DNA from: Perkinsela sp. pyNocScin1
Lineage: Eukaryota > Euglenozoa > Kinetoplastea > Prokinetoplastida > Perkinselidae
Reading direction: 5' to 3'
Length of the DNA stretch: 64,000 nucleotides
NCBI GenBank assembly: GCA_964019655.1
Contig: CAXHTR010000005.1
Coordinates: forward strand, 620,001 to 684,000
Position numbers and translations under genes: made by a program. The notes below the pieces were generated by a model. The model was not told the DNA's origin. It did not search any database and worked only from the letters and a program-made list of their open reading frames with translations. This document shows positions 48,161 to 56,935 of this stretch, in pieces; position 1 is the first letter of the stretch, and each line of letters begins with the position of its first letter.

Positions 48161-48641
48161 GAGAGATGGTAGAGAAAATGTTTCGTGGGGCTAAGGGATT
48201 AGAGTCAATTTTTTAAAACAGTATATCCGATCGACATAAAAACTCAACTTCATCTGAACTATACACAGAAACATACGCATGTCCCTTCCTTTATGAACGA
48301 GCACTGATGAGACATTATGGCTCATCATCCTGTTCATTTCCTATCAGCTTGTCGCTTCATCTTGACTATGCGGCCTTGTGCCTCCGCTTTCATATCGACG
48401 AGGTTCTCATCTTCCAGTGAAGCGTACGCCTTGCGGTCGAGCCTTTTGGCGCATGTTGACCCCCAGATGAGCCAGCAAAACACGTCTTTTCCAGTGGGAA
48501 TGTGCTTTCTTTCATCAGAATGTGACAAATGGTGATGGTAAAGGTGGAAGTTGCTATACCCGTAGTCCTCTTTTCAGTCCATATGAATCAAATATCATTT
48601 TATCAAATATTGAAGCTAAGTTGTAGCGCCTTCCTCTCAGT
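48161..48641. other. Spacer with a doubtful short minus-strand frame
   Basis: A 64-codon minus-strand frame (48528-48334) ends in a charged helical stretch (KRLDRKAYASLEDENLVDMK) but has no in-frame ATG at its beginning. A same-length + strand frame overlaps it. Neither is called. Confidence 0.3.
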
Positions 48642-49664
48642 TTAATGATAGTCCTCATCAACGATAAGCATTGGGTTCATTCGCACGTGGATACGCTTTC
48701 TTGGCAAACTGACGCTCCCCGTAAAAGCGTTGCACGCGAGATTGACTTCCGTTGTTGTTTCGCGTAGCGGCTCGAGGTCGAGGGAGCCCCGAAAGTGGTT
48801 CGATGAGAGCTCGAGCTGCTCCAGGCCTTTCGGCAGACCGCGAAAGTCGAGGCTCTCCGAGAGCCGGTTGAGGTGCACGTCCAGCTTATGCAGGCTCTCG
48901 GGAAGCTTGTCGAGGCATATTTCGCCCGAGAAATCGTTCTCAGAGAGATTGAGCTGGACGAGACTTTTGGGAAGGCGGCGAAGGTCAATGCTTCCTTCAA
49001 AGCGATTCTGCGCCACTAAAACGGAGCCGATGCCCTCTGGCAGCCCGTGGAGGGCGATTCCGCCCGAAAGGCGGTTGTGGGTCACGTCTATAATTGCGAG
49101 CGTCGACGGAAGTCGGAACAGATCAAGCGACCCCGTAAAATTATTTTTCGCGAGCTCAAGGGCAACGAGGCCTCGCGGGAGATCTTTTGTCGGCACAGAT
49201 CCCTCAAAATTGTTGGACCGAAGCTGAAGCGTTTTCAGATCCGGCGGCAGTGCGCCGAACGGCACGGTTCCCGTAAAAGCGTTGAAGCCAAGCAAAAGCC
49301 ACTGCAAACCGCTCGGAAGGTGGGCCAAGTCGATTTCCCCGTCCATCTGCACAGACTGGCAGTTGAACTTGACGACAGTCAAGGGTAAGTACTCGAGCTG
49401 CGGGTGACCCTGGTAACAGTGGTACTGCCAGTTGATTTGGACAACATTCCCGTCAGCGTCTGTTTCAACACCGGCCCAGCGGCTGTAATCGTCACTTGTA
49501 CAAATCGCGGAAGACATCGGAATGGTCTCAACAAGCATTTCCATCAGCGCTTGTTGTGGCACCGAGGACTTGTTGAAGCGGCCCAGTGGGCTATCAGATG
49601 TCAGGAGGGAAGCGAACCCAAGTATTTTGAATATGCAGATTGGAAAAATGGAAATCTTCACCAT
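48642..49664 (-). CDS. Type A secreted LRR protein
   Basis: 340 residues. The leader MVKISIFPICIFKILGFASLLTS is long for the family and precedes DSPLGRFNKSSVPQQALMEMLV. The cap is SRWAGVETDADGNVV. Eleven repeats (GTVPFGALPPDLKTLQL, GSIDLRRLPKSLVQLNL, GEICLDKLPESLHKLDV). The C-terminal repeat ends with SLPRKRIHVRMNPMLIV. G+C-rich coding sequence. Confidence 0.89.
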   Translation of the reverse strand: MVKISIFPICIFKILGFASLLTSDSPLGRFNKSSVPQQALMEMLVETIPMSSAICTSDDYSRWAGVETDADGNVVQINWQYHCYQGHPQLEYLPLTVVKFNCQSVQMDGEIDLAHLPSGLQWLLLGFNAFTGTVPFGALPPDLKTLQLRSNNFEGSVPTKDLPRGLVALELAKNNFTGSLDLFRLPSTLAIIDVTHNRLSGGIALHGLPEGIGSVLVAQNRFEGSIDLRRLPKSLVQLNLSENDFSGEICLDKLPESLHKLDVHLNRLSESLDFRGLPKGLEQLELSSNHFRGSLDLEPLRETTTEVNLACNAFTGSVSLPRKRIHVRMNPMLIVDEDYH

Positions 49665-49867
49665 TATAGTAAAAATGCAGATTCACAATAGTTTCACTGC
49701 AGTCTTTTTATTCGAACGAGATGATCAAGGCTCAAGGATCATTATGCTACAAACTCGTATGAGTCCCAAAATCATGAGTAGTTGACACTACTAGAGCCTT
49801 GCCCGAAACCGCTCATAAAAATTCGAATCTGTCGAGAGTCGTGTCATGTCATACTGCGAGCCCACCG

Positions 49868-50548
49868 TCACTCTGACTCGCCGATGACCTCCATCTTGTT
49901 TCCATCGCGGTAGACCGTGTGCTGAACAATGAGTTGTGTGATGCCAGGTGGCAGCCCATCCTTGTCGACATGTATTCTTCCCGTGAACTGCATGACCCTT
50001 AGGACCATGAAGCGCATGGTACGCGGGAGGTTGTCGAGGGCAACACCACGAGCAAAGCTGCACCCATCCAATGTGAACTCTTCCAAGTGCGCTGGAAACT
50101 TCCGAAAGTTGAGAAACTTCGTGCGGTGCCAAACTTTATGCCAGAAGCAGTCTTTGAGGTACATGGAGCGAAGGGCCCACGGAAGCATCTGCGACTTGAT
50201 GCCATTTACCAATCTGATACCATTGAGATGAATGTGTTGCATTGCCGGTACCATCCACTCGAGGCGAACAGCCCACTTTGATAGCTTGTAATTCCACAGA
50301 AAGAGCGAGAGTACGACGCCATCTTCGCATTGGACACCCGTATATGCACAAACCTCATTTCTTTCGCATCTATCGAGCAGGTGGTCTCGAAGGTTGTCAC
50401 AGGCGCGTTTGTATTTATGTGCCTCCTCTGCGAAGTTAAACGTTGCCTTTTGCAAAAGCACAGTTTGCTGCGCGAGCGTCGTGGCGCTGGGACGCGTGTC
50501 TGCGCATATGCACTGCTGCACTATGTGAAAGAACGCGCTGGCATGCAA
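49868..50548 (-). CDS. Type B LRR gene with no in-frame ATG
   Basis: About 226 codons. The mature part is normal: CADTRPSATTLAQQ, cap VCAYTGVQC, EWMVPAMQHIHL, repeats KFPAHLEEFTL and NLPRTMRFMVL. But the frame, open back to a TAA near 50603, contains no ATG before the cap; it begins with a leader-like stretch around TTG (LHASAFFHIVQQCICA). The nearby ATG at 50553-50555 is in another frame and does not give a hydrophobic leader. The tail (TQLIVQHTVYRDGNKMEV) lacks LD-DPRV. Either a silent copy, a gene using a non-ATG start, or one needing splicing. Confidence 0.65.
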   Translation of the reverse strand: MHASAFFHIVQQCICADTRPSATTLAQQTVLLQKATFNFAEEAHKYKRACDNLRDHLLDRCERNEVCAYTGVQCEDGVVLSLFLWNYKLSKWAVRLEWMVPAMQHIHLNGIRLVNGIKSQMLPWALRSMYLKDCFWHKVWHRTKFLNFRKFPAHLEEFTLDGCSFARGVALDNLPRTMRFMVLRVMQFTGRIHVDKDGLPPGITQLIVQHTVYRDGNKMEVIGESE

Positions 50549-50633
50549 TTGGCATAAGTTTATCAGTTGGAAATCTTGATAGACGAAAACTTTGAAAATG
50601 GTTTATGTCGAAAACAAAAAAAAAGATTTTATT

Positions 50634-51458
50634 TCAATCTTCTTCGTACGAAACCTTTATTCCCTTCACCTCCGAAAATTTGTTCTGCTTATACCAGATG
50701 AGCAAACCGTCTCGCGTACTGGACGCGTCCAGAACCCCCGAAAATTGGTTCTCGCGGAGATACAGTACTTCAAGCGTCTCGGGCAAGTCCTCAAGCGATA
50801 TATTTCCGGAGAAACCGTTCTGGCCCAAATTGAGATTTTCGAGCGACTCTGGCAGACCTTGCATCAATACTTCACCGCTCAGCTTGTTCGCGTCAAGCCG
50901 CAAAAACTCCAAAGCTGGTGGGAGTTTTGACAGATCCACGCTCCCAAAGAACTCATTGTGGTCGAGGCAGAGGTCCGTCATTGTGACAGGAAGTGCGTGC
51001 AGCGTGAGAGATCCCGACAGTTTATTGCAATCTGCGAGAAGCTCTTTGAGCTGTGCTGGGAGGTGCAGAAGGTCAGCACTTCCTGTCAGTGCATTGTAGC
51101 TGAGCATGCACTCGACGAGCGCGGCAGGCAGTCGAGCGAAGTCGACGGTGCCCTCGACACCGCAGCGTCGGATGTCAAGCAGTGATACTGTCTCCGGCAG
51201 CCACTCAAGGCGCAACGCACCAGTAGTAGCTAATGGCTGGAGTGGGTCGAACCACTCGATCTGTGTCAGCGTGTCATTTTCATCGAAGGTAAGCCCCTTC
51301 CACTCGTGAATATCGCAGAAGGTATCGTCATCGTCTTTAAAGCTCGTGTTCTCTCGGAGCGACACGACTATCTCCATTTTCGACTGATCGTTGACGGATG
51401 CATAGTCGAGTCGGCCCAGTTTGTCGTCCGCTGTGTGCAGAATGAGAAGAGAAAGCAT
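50634..51458 (-). CDS. Type A secreted LRR protein
   Basis: 274 residues. The leader MLSLLILHTA precedes DDKLGRLDYASVNDQSKMEIVV. The cap is HEWKGLTFDENDTL. Seven full repeats plus a partial one (GSADLLHLPAQLKELLA, GSVDLSKLPPALEFLRL, GNISLEDLPETLEVLYL). The tail after GVLDASSTRDG ends KQNKFSEVKGIKVSYEED. Intact. Confidence 0.88.
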   Translation of the reverse strand: MLSLLILHTADDKLGRLDYASVNDQSKMEIVVSLRENTSFKDDDDTFCDIHEWKGLTFDENDTLTQIEWFDPLQPLATTGALRLEWLPETVSLLDIRRCGVEGTVDFARLPAALVECMLSYNALTGSADLLHLPAQLKELLADCNKLSGSLTLHALPVTMTDLCLDHNEFFGSVDLSKLPPALEFLRLDANKLSGEVLMQGLPESLENLNLGQNGFSGNISLEDLPETLEVLYLRENQFSGVLDASSTRDGLLIWYKQNKFSEVKGIKVSYEED

Positions 51459-52080
51459 TACTAAACTAAAACTAAACTAAAAGGCTAAACACGATACTTT
51501 ACGAATACACTTATAAGCATATGATTCTGAACTAGATGGCGATTTTTATCTGGCAGCTCTATTAAGCCCTTTTTTCTTTAGAAATACTTCTAAATGCTCG
51601 GGCTTGCCGTTTTGAACACTTTTGAGCCGAAATTCAAAAATTGAATTTAAAAAAATTTACCTGACTTAGCATCAGAAGACCAACACAGGCTAGGTTTTTG
51701 ACAAAACAAGCTTATCAAGGGAAGTCTTTTGGACCTTGCATTGACTACAGGTCTCACTGAGGGGCTAAGATCTTAACTCGTCCTCGTAGTTTGACTAGTC
51801 AAATACTCGTGTAAAAATGATAATATATATTCATTTCAGATTAACTCGCCAAGATCTTTCACACGGTGTCCTTTTTTTGCTTTCTATCGTAAATGTCAAA
51901 CTGGCATCTCGTGCTGCTGAAGTTTTTACCACTATACTGCTCTTTTTTTCACAAGGCGCGTCACCCAACCACCTTGGTACATCAACTTCATTGAAAAAAT
52001 TAGTAAAGACTGTTGAAAAGTTAGCGGAATGTTTCACAAAGAAGATATTCATCATTTCAGTCAGTATGAAAGCGCTGTAA
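51459..52080. other. Spacer, no supported gene
   Basis: About 620 bp upstream of an LRR gene and downstream of the DEAH-type helicase gene, both minus strand. A + strand 87-codon ATG frame (51817-52080) with a short hydrophobic stretch has no recognisable motif and is not called. Confidence 0.4.
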
Positions 52081-54297
52081 TCAATTGCCGATCTCGCCGA
52101 ATTCCCTGAAGAGCTTCGTGAACACGGCCTTTGTCTGCGGATCTTCGTCCATAGTGCTCGGGTCGAAGAAGTCCCCAGCGACCGCGACGAGCCACTCCTT
52201 TTGCACGACGCTGCACGTGCGTAGGTGCGGCGCGTTCGATGTCTTGCCGTTCGACGTCAGCACGGCCTCTTCGTAGAAAATAAAATCGGGCAGAAGCCCA
52301 CCGCGCGCGACAAAGCTGCAGCCTGGGTGGAGCTGCACAGCAAATTTCGCCTTGTTTTTGACGAGGGCGAAGTCGCGCTTCGTCTTGTGGTGCGCGACGT
52401 TGCATACGTGGCCCATGAAGAGTGCAAGTAGAATTTTCTGGTAGTGCTGCTCTTTATCAGAGAATTGCTCGAGGGACTCCGCAATCACTGTGTTCGCGTA
52501 CGAGGAGAGTGTCGAGGCTTCGCTTTCATCAACTCGGCAGCAGATCGAGTTGAGCTGCCGCCAAATGCTGTTCGCGTTGTAGAGCGCCCGGTGATTCAAA
52601 TTCATTTGCTTCGCCCATCGCTGTGCGTCGTTCTTCTGCGCCTCGTTCTGCAGCTGATGGTTGTACTTTTGAAAGATCCGGAAGAGCATGATGTGGTCGC
52701 CGAAGCGGTGACCAAAAGCCTTGAGCTGCGCTTCCTGCACCGCGCGCTTGGAGGCTTTGTCGCGCGGAACAACAAAGATTTTGCTGCTTGTTGATAGCAG
52801 CGCGATGACAGCGCTGACGTCTTCTGCGACGCCAAGCTCGATGCCGGCGATGAGGGCTCGGCTCATGCTCGGGTCCAGCGGGAAGCGGGCCATCATGCGC
52901 CCAATTGGCGTTATTTCGCCAGCGTCATCGAGTGCGCCGAGCGTGTGCACCATCTCGAGCGCATGGATGAGGGCGGAAGACGATGGCGCGTCGATGTATG
53001 GAAACTTGAGAATATTGTTGATGCGCATCTTTTTGAGCGTGAGGACAAGGCTGCAGAGATTCGAGCGGCACATCTCCGGCAGGCTCGTCGGGCGCAGCTC
53101 CTCGAAGGCGCTCTCCGTGTAGAGGCGGTAGCACGTGCCGGAGCGCGTGCGCCCAGCTCGCCCAGCGCGCTGCTTCGCGGAGGCTTGGCTGATCGGCGTC
53201 ACCAGCAGCGACTCGAGGCGACTCTGCGGGTGGAACTGCTTGCTCTTGCAGAACCCGCTGTCGATGACGAAGCAGATGCCTTCGATAGTGACCGATGTCT
53301 CTGCAATATTCGTCGAAACGATGACCTTCCGCTGGAAGCTCTGCGGCGGATCGAAAATGAGCTCAATCTTGTACGGTGGCAGCGCCGAGTAGGCGCGCAG
53401 GACGATAAGATCATCTGATGGCGAGTTGCCGTTTTCGTCACCGTGCTCCCGAAGCATCTGAAACTTGTGCTCGATGCGCGCAGCGCAGTCTTCGATCTCT
53501 TCTTCGCCTGGCAGGAAAATGAGAATGTCACCTTTTTCGTTTCCGCAGTGGATACTGACTGCCTTCTCGGCAGCGGATTCGATGTAGTCCTCGCATGGGT
53601 TCTCGAAGTAGTGCATGTCGACAGGAAAGAGTCGCCCCGGAATGTACAGGTACGAAGCAGATGGAAAGAACGAGCGAAAGCAGTCGCTGTCGAGGGTGGC
53701 AGACATGATAACCACTTTGAGATCGCTCCGGCGTGTCGTCCCTTTTTCTCCATCTTGAAGAATTCCGTATTGCTTTGTTGCAAGTATTTTCATCAAGCCA
53801 AGAAGAAGATCTGTGTTGACACCGCGCTCATGCACTTCATCGAGAATCACGACATCGTACTTTGGCAGAAACACGTCGTCCATTGCCTCTTTGAGAAGAA
53901 TACCTTCGGTCACGTAGCGAATTTTCGTATCTTCACGCGTCTGATCGTCGAAGCGGACAGTGTACCCCACGCGCGAAGCAAGCGGGCACTGCATTTCTTG
54001 CGCGACTCTCGTTGCGACGCTCATGGCAGCGACTCGCCGTGGCTGCGTGCAGCAGATATTCTTATCTGGCCACTTTTCATGAATATATTGCGGAATCTGC
54101 GTTGTCTTACCACTTCCTGTTTCACCCACTATGATAGTGACGTTACTCTCATCCACATACTTGAGTATTTCATCGCGAACGTTCCATGTTGGTAGCGATT
54201 CACGGTGTTTCTGCAAAGGGTTTTCGAAGGAGGATGCCTTCATCAGTTTATTGTTCCCGTGCGCAGGACTCTGGAGCGGGTGCTTCCGTGACATCAT
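52081..54297 (-). CDS. DEAH-box RNA helicase, Prp43/DHX15-like (DEVH variant)
   Basis: 738 residues, close to the roughly 770 of yeast Prp43. Motif I GETGSGKTTQIPQ is at 58-70, Ia TQPRRVAAMSVA at 84-95, and motif II reads ILDEVHERG (153-156 DEVH rather than DEAH). Motif III is MSATLDS. The second RecA domain has VSTNIAETSVTI, and motif VI KQRAGRAGRTRSG. A winged-helix/ratchet region and an OB-fold follow (SFVARGGLLPDFIFYEE, VVQKEWLVAVAGDFFDPS). The family releases the lariat spliceosome and acts in ribosome assembly. The N-terminal NPLQKHRESLP and length favour Prp43 over Prp2/16/22, which have long extensions. With trans-splicing organisms such a helicase is still required. Confidence 0.85.
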   Translation of the reverse strand: MMSRKHPLQSPAHGNNKLMKASSFENPLQKHRESLPTWNVRDEILKYVDESNVTIIVGETGSGKTTQIPQYIHEKWPDKNICCTQPRRVAAMSVATRVAQEMQCPLASRVGYTVRFDDQTREDTKIRYVTEGILLKEAMDDVFLPKYDVVILDEVHERGVNTDLLLGLMKILATKQYGILQDGEKGTTRRSDLKVVIMSATLDSDCFRSFFPSASYLYIPGRLFPVDMHYFENPCEDYIESAAEKAVSIHCGNEKGDILIFLPGEEEIEDCAARIEHKFQMLREHGDENGNSPSDDLIVLRAYSALPPYKIELIFDPPQSFQRKVIVSTNIAETSVTIEGICFVIDSGFCKSKQFHPQSRLESLLVTPISQASAKQRAGRAGRTRSGTCYRLYTESAFEELRPTSLPEMCRSNLCSLVLTLKKMRINNILKFPYIDAPSSSALIHALEMVHTLGALDDAGEITPIGRMMARFPLDPSMSRALIAGIELGVAEDVSAVIALLSTSSKIFVVPRDKASKRAVQEAQLKAFGHRFGDHIMLFRIFQKYNHQLQNEAQKNDAQRWAKQMNLNHRALYNANSIWRQLNSICCRVDESEASTLSSYANTVIAESLEQFSDKEQHYQKILLALFMGHVCNVAHHKTKRDFALVKNKAKFAVQLHPGCSFVARGGLLPDFIFYEEAVLTSNGKTSNAPHLRTCSVVQKEWLVAVAGDFFDPSTMDEDPQTKAVFTKLFREFGEIGN

Positions 54298-54656
54298 GAT
54301 ATTTTAGCTTCGATATTTGATATGGTAGGACAATTTAGTGATATAAGAGAATCAAGAGGCTGATCTGCGCAATGGGATATGACAATCTATCATTCGAACG
54401 CTGAAAGCGGTGGAGCGATAGAAACTGCACTGTACAATCGACAACCTTTTTTAATCAGGTTTCAGCAGCATGAAAACAGAATAAAATAGCGAATGAGGCT
54501 TTTCAAGTAAATGCTATTCATACAGCTCAAACACAGGGAATTATTAATACTACTTCACTACTCACAAGCTCTAATACAGTCACATTCTTATTTATGAGAA
54601 TGCTGATGCGCGATGGGCGCGATGCAACTTTGCGGATGTACCTTAAAGCCATTTCT
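54298..54656. other. Spacer, nothing recognised
   Basis: About 360 bp, A+T-rich, between two minus-strand genes. No frame or repeat supported. Confidence 0.4.
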
Positions 54657-55790
54657 TTACAACATGATAAAACCCAGGGCCAGTAGCAAAACACTCACAA
54701 CTGCTGCGCATAGGCCTAATGCGCGTGCTGTCGATAACGCATTGCGAATGGCGTCCAACATCCTATTCGATGCGATACCCTCTGGTTTGAAATCCCGCAC
54801 GCCGTCGAGCGAGCCCTCTCCAGGGCTCTCCTCACTGTCACTCTGCAGCTTGTCGCCCACGAAGCTCGGCCTTCGGGAGAGCATCTGCTCGACATCAGCT
54901 TGCACACATGGTGGTAGCGCCGATGCGGGTGCGAGGCGTAGGTCTGGGTTCTTCGAGAGATCCAGCGCTGCCATTGCGGTTGGCAGGCTGTCAAGACAAA
55001 TTGTCCCCCGAAAGGCATTCTCTTGGAGATAAAGATAAAGAAGCGACGGTGGTAGGCATTCGAGGCAGATCGGCCCCTCAAAATGGTTCGTGTTCAGCGA
55101 GAGCCAGCGAATTTTCGATGGTAGACTTGTCAAGTCAACGGAGCCGACAAGTGCGTTCTTATCAAGCTTTAGCCAAACTATGGCCTCGGTCAGCTGCGAG
55201 AGGGAAACTGTGCTGCTCAGAGAGTTCGCGTCCAGCTGCATGAGGCTGAGGAACTTTGGTAAGGCTGTGATGTCCAATTTGCCCTGAAAGTTGTTCGCAT
55301 CGAGGTAGAGCCGCTCCAGGTCGACTGGGAGGTGGCAGAGCTCGATGAAGCCCGTCAGCGCATTATCCCGCAAGTTGAGCTCGACGAGTCTCAGCGGCAG
55401 CGCTGTCAGGTCGACTGATCCCTCCAGGCGGTTGGTCGACAGATTGACGACCTCGAGGCCAGCTGGGAGCTGAATCACATCGAATGACCCCTGAAAATTA
55501 TTTCTCGATGCTTTGAGCTTGCGCAGAGCCTTGGGGAGAAATCGAATCATCATAGTCCCACCAAACCTCCGGTACATGCGATCCCATTCGATTGCGTCGA
55601 CTTCGTGGCCGTCCGCGCAAGAGACCCCACGCCACGCGCACGGGTCTTCCGGGTATGACGCAGGAACAGGCGACACGCTGCTATTCATCGCGCTCATGAG
55701 CAGGAGCTCCATTCGTGTTTTGTCAGTGAGTGCGTGTGCGTCGAATCGCGCTGCACCCTCATGAACTGCGCATAGAACTTGAAGAATCAT
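54657..55790 (-). CDS. Type A LRR protein with C-terminal membrane anchor or GPI signal
   Basis: 377 residues from the first family-like ATG at 55790. The leader MILQVLCAVHEGAARFD precedes AHALTDKTRMELLLM; the cap is PCAWRGVSC. Nine repeats (GSVDLTALPLRLVELNL, GKLDITALPKFLSLMQL, GPICLECLPPSLLYLYL). Unlike every other member here, an acidic Ser/Gly/Pro linker (SDSEESPGEGSLDG) follows, and the protein ends in a hydrophobic run (LGLCAAVVSVLLLALGFIML) at the very C-terminus. This would serve as a transmembrane anchor or a GPI-attachment signal, placing the LRR domain on the cell surface. Confidence 0.88.
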   Translation of the reverse strand: MILQVLCAVHEGAARFDAHALTDKTRMELLLMSAMNSSVSPVPASYPEDPCAWRGVSCADGHEVDAIEWDRMYRRFGGTMMIRFLPKALRKLKASRNNFQGSFDVIQLPAGLEVVNLSTNRLEGSVDLTALPLRLVELNLRDNALTGFIELCHLPVDLERLYLDANNFQGKLDITALPKFLSLMQLDANSLSSTVSLSQLTEAIVWLKLDKNALVGSVDLTSLPSKIRWLSLNTNHFEGPICLECLPPSLLYLYLQENAFRGTICLDSLPTAMAALDLSKNPDLRLAPASALPPCVQADVEQMLSRRPSFVGDKLQSDSEESPGEGSLDGVRDFKPEGIASNRMLDAIRNALSTARALGLCAAVVSVLLLALGFIML

Positions 55791-55887
55791 TTTTTCTATT
55801 AAACAAGATATCTTTGCATGAAGAATAGAAGGTTGTCCAATATAAGAAAATGAGGAAGATTTCAAAATCACTCGATACGGCTCGCCC

Positions 55888-56742
55888 TCATTCCTTATAC
55901 GGAATGTATTGGTCGGAAGGGAGCAACTTTTTTCCTCGGATGATGGTCTTTCCGTGCACGCTCTTAGAACAAAGGGGCCGCTCGTTCTCCTTCACGAGGT
56001 TTTCATATGCGTTTGCGTCTATCTCCATGCGCATGAATTGAGACGGCACACGCCCGAAACACAGCGTTTCTTGTGAAATTTTGTTGTCGTAGAGGAAGCA
56101 GAGCTCTAAGGTGTCTGGAAGGCACGCGAGCGATATTGCTCCCGAAATTTCGTTCTGCGAGAGGTTCAGGAAGCGCAGCACAGGCGACAGGGCTGTCAGG
56201 TCAATGCTGCCACTAAAATTGTTCCAGCTGCAGTCGAAGAGCTCTATTTTGTTCGGCATGCCTCGCAGGTCCAGCTCGTGTGCAAACCTATTCTCGGCGA
56301 TATTGAGGCGGCGCAGTGTCTTCGGAAGGAGCGAAACGCTGAAACTTCCAGACAGCTTATTGCACACACACCAAAGAACGCGCATTGACGTCGGGAGCTT
56401 GGCTGTCGAGATAGTCCCGGTGGCAGCGATGCACGACGCGCTCAAATCCGTGAGCTTTGCAGGTAAGAAATCGAACGAAAGTGACCACTCGGTACCCTCG
56501 GTGGGGTCGTGCAGCCACTGCGTGTAGCTGATGAAATCAGCGTCGGTGATGGTGAATCCCTTGCGACGGCCCCATTCGATCCTCTTAACGTCCTTCTGTT
56601 CATTGCAGGTGACTCCAGGCCATTCGCAGACATCACGGTAATTCCCATTGCTATCGTAAAAGCCGTTCGCGTTTGAGGCGTCGGCGACGAAGAGTTCCAT
56701 GGAAACCTGGTCAGAGAGCATCGATGTGTCAAAGCGGCCCAC
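55888..56742 (-). CDS. Type A LRR gene with leader in a different frame
   Basis: The mature frame GRFDTSMLSDQVSMELFV, cap VCEWPGVTC and seven repeats (GTISTAKLPTSMRVLWC, GSIDLTALSPVLRFLNL, GAISLACLPDTLELCFL) is intact to the stop. Upstream, TGA lies two codons before the frame's first usable codon, so no in-frame ATG precedes GRFD. An ATG at 56769-56771 gives a good leader (MLLQAICCDV) in another frame. A one-base gain or two-base loss between about 56740 and 56746 would explain it. The next in-frame ATG (about 56721) would make a leaderless protein. Probably a silenced copy. Confidence 0.7.
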   Translation of the reverse strand: MGRFDTSMLSDQVSMELFVADASNANGFYDSNGNYRDVCEWPGVTCNEQKDVKRIEWGRRKGFTITDADFISYTQWLHDPTEGTEWSLSFDFLPAKLTDLSASCIAATGTISTAKLPTSMRVLWCVCNKLSGSFSVSLLPKTLRRLNIAENRFAHELDLRGMPNKIELFDCSWNNFSGSIDLTALSPVLRFLNLSQNEISGAISLACLPDTLELCFLYDNKISQETLCFGRVPSQFMRMEIDANAYENLVKENERPLCSKSVHGKTIIRGKKLLPSDQYIPYKE

Positions 56743-56935
56743 ACATCACAGCAGATCGCTTGCAGGAGCATAATAAACAGATAGTAAATGAGACATGGGA
56801 AATATACGACTGCTTTTCAATTAAAAAAACGTAAATTACCTTATCCGCATCATCCAAGCATTCTTCTGATGCCTTTGGGGTGCTTTGAAGCTCTGCGTGC
56901 CCCTGAGTTTTATCTTTCGCAAGTAAACGAGGTTC

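Noticed and set aside
48334-48528. 64-codon minus-strand frame with a charged helical end
   Set aside because: No in-frame ATG, and an equally long frame exists on the other strand.
51817-52080. 87-codon + strand frame beside the DEAH-type helicase gene
   Set aside because: Has an ATG and a hydrophobic stretch but no motif; an adjoining stop at the helicase's own stop codon is probably coincidence.
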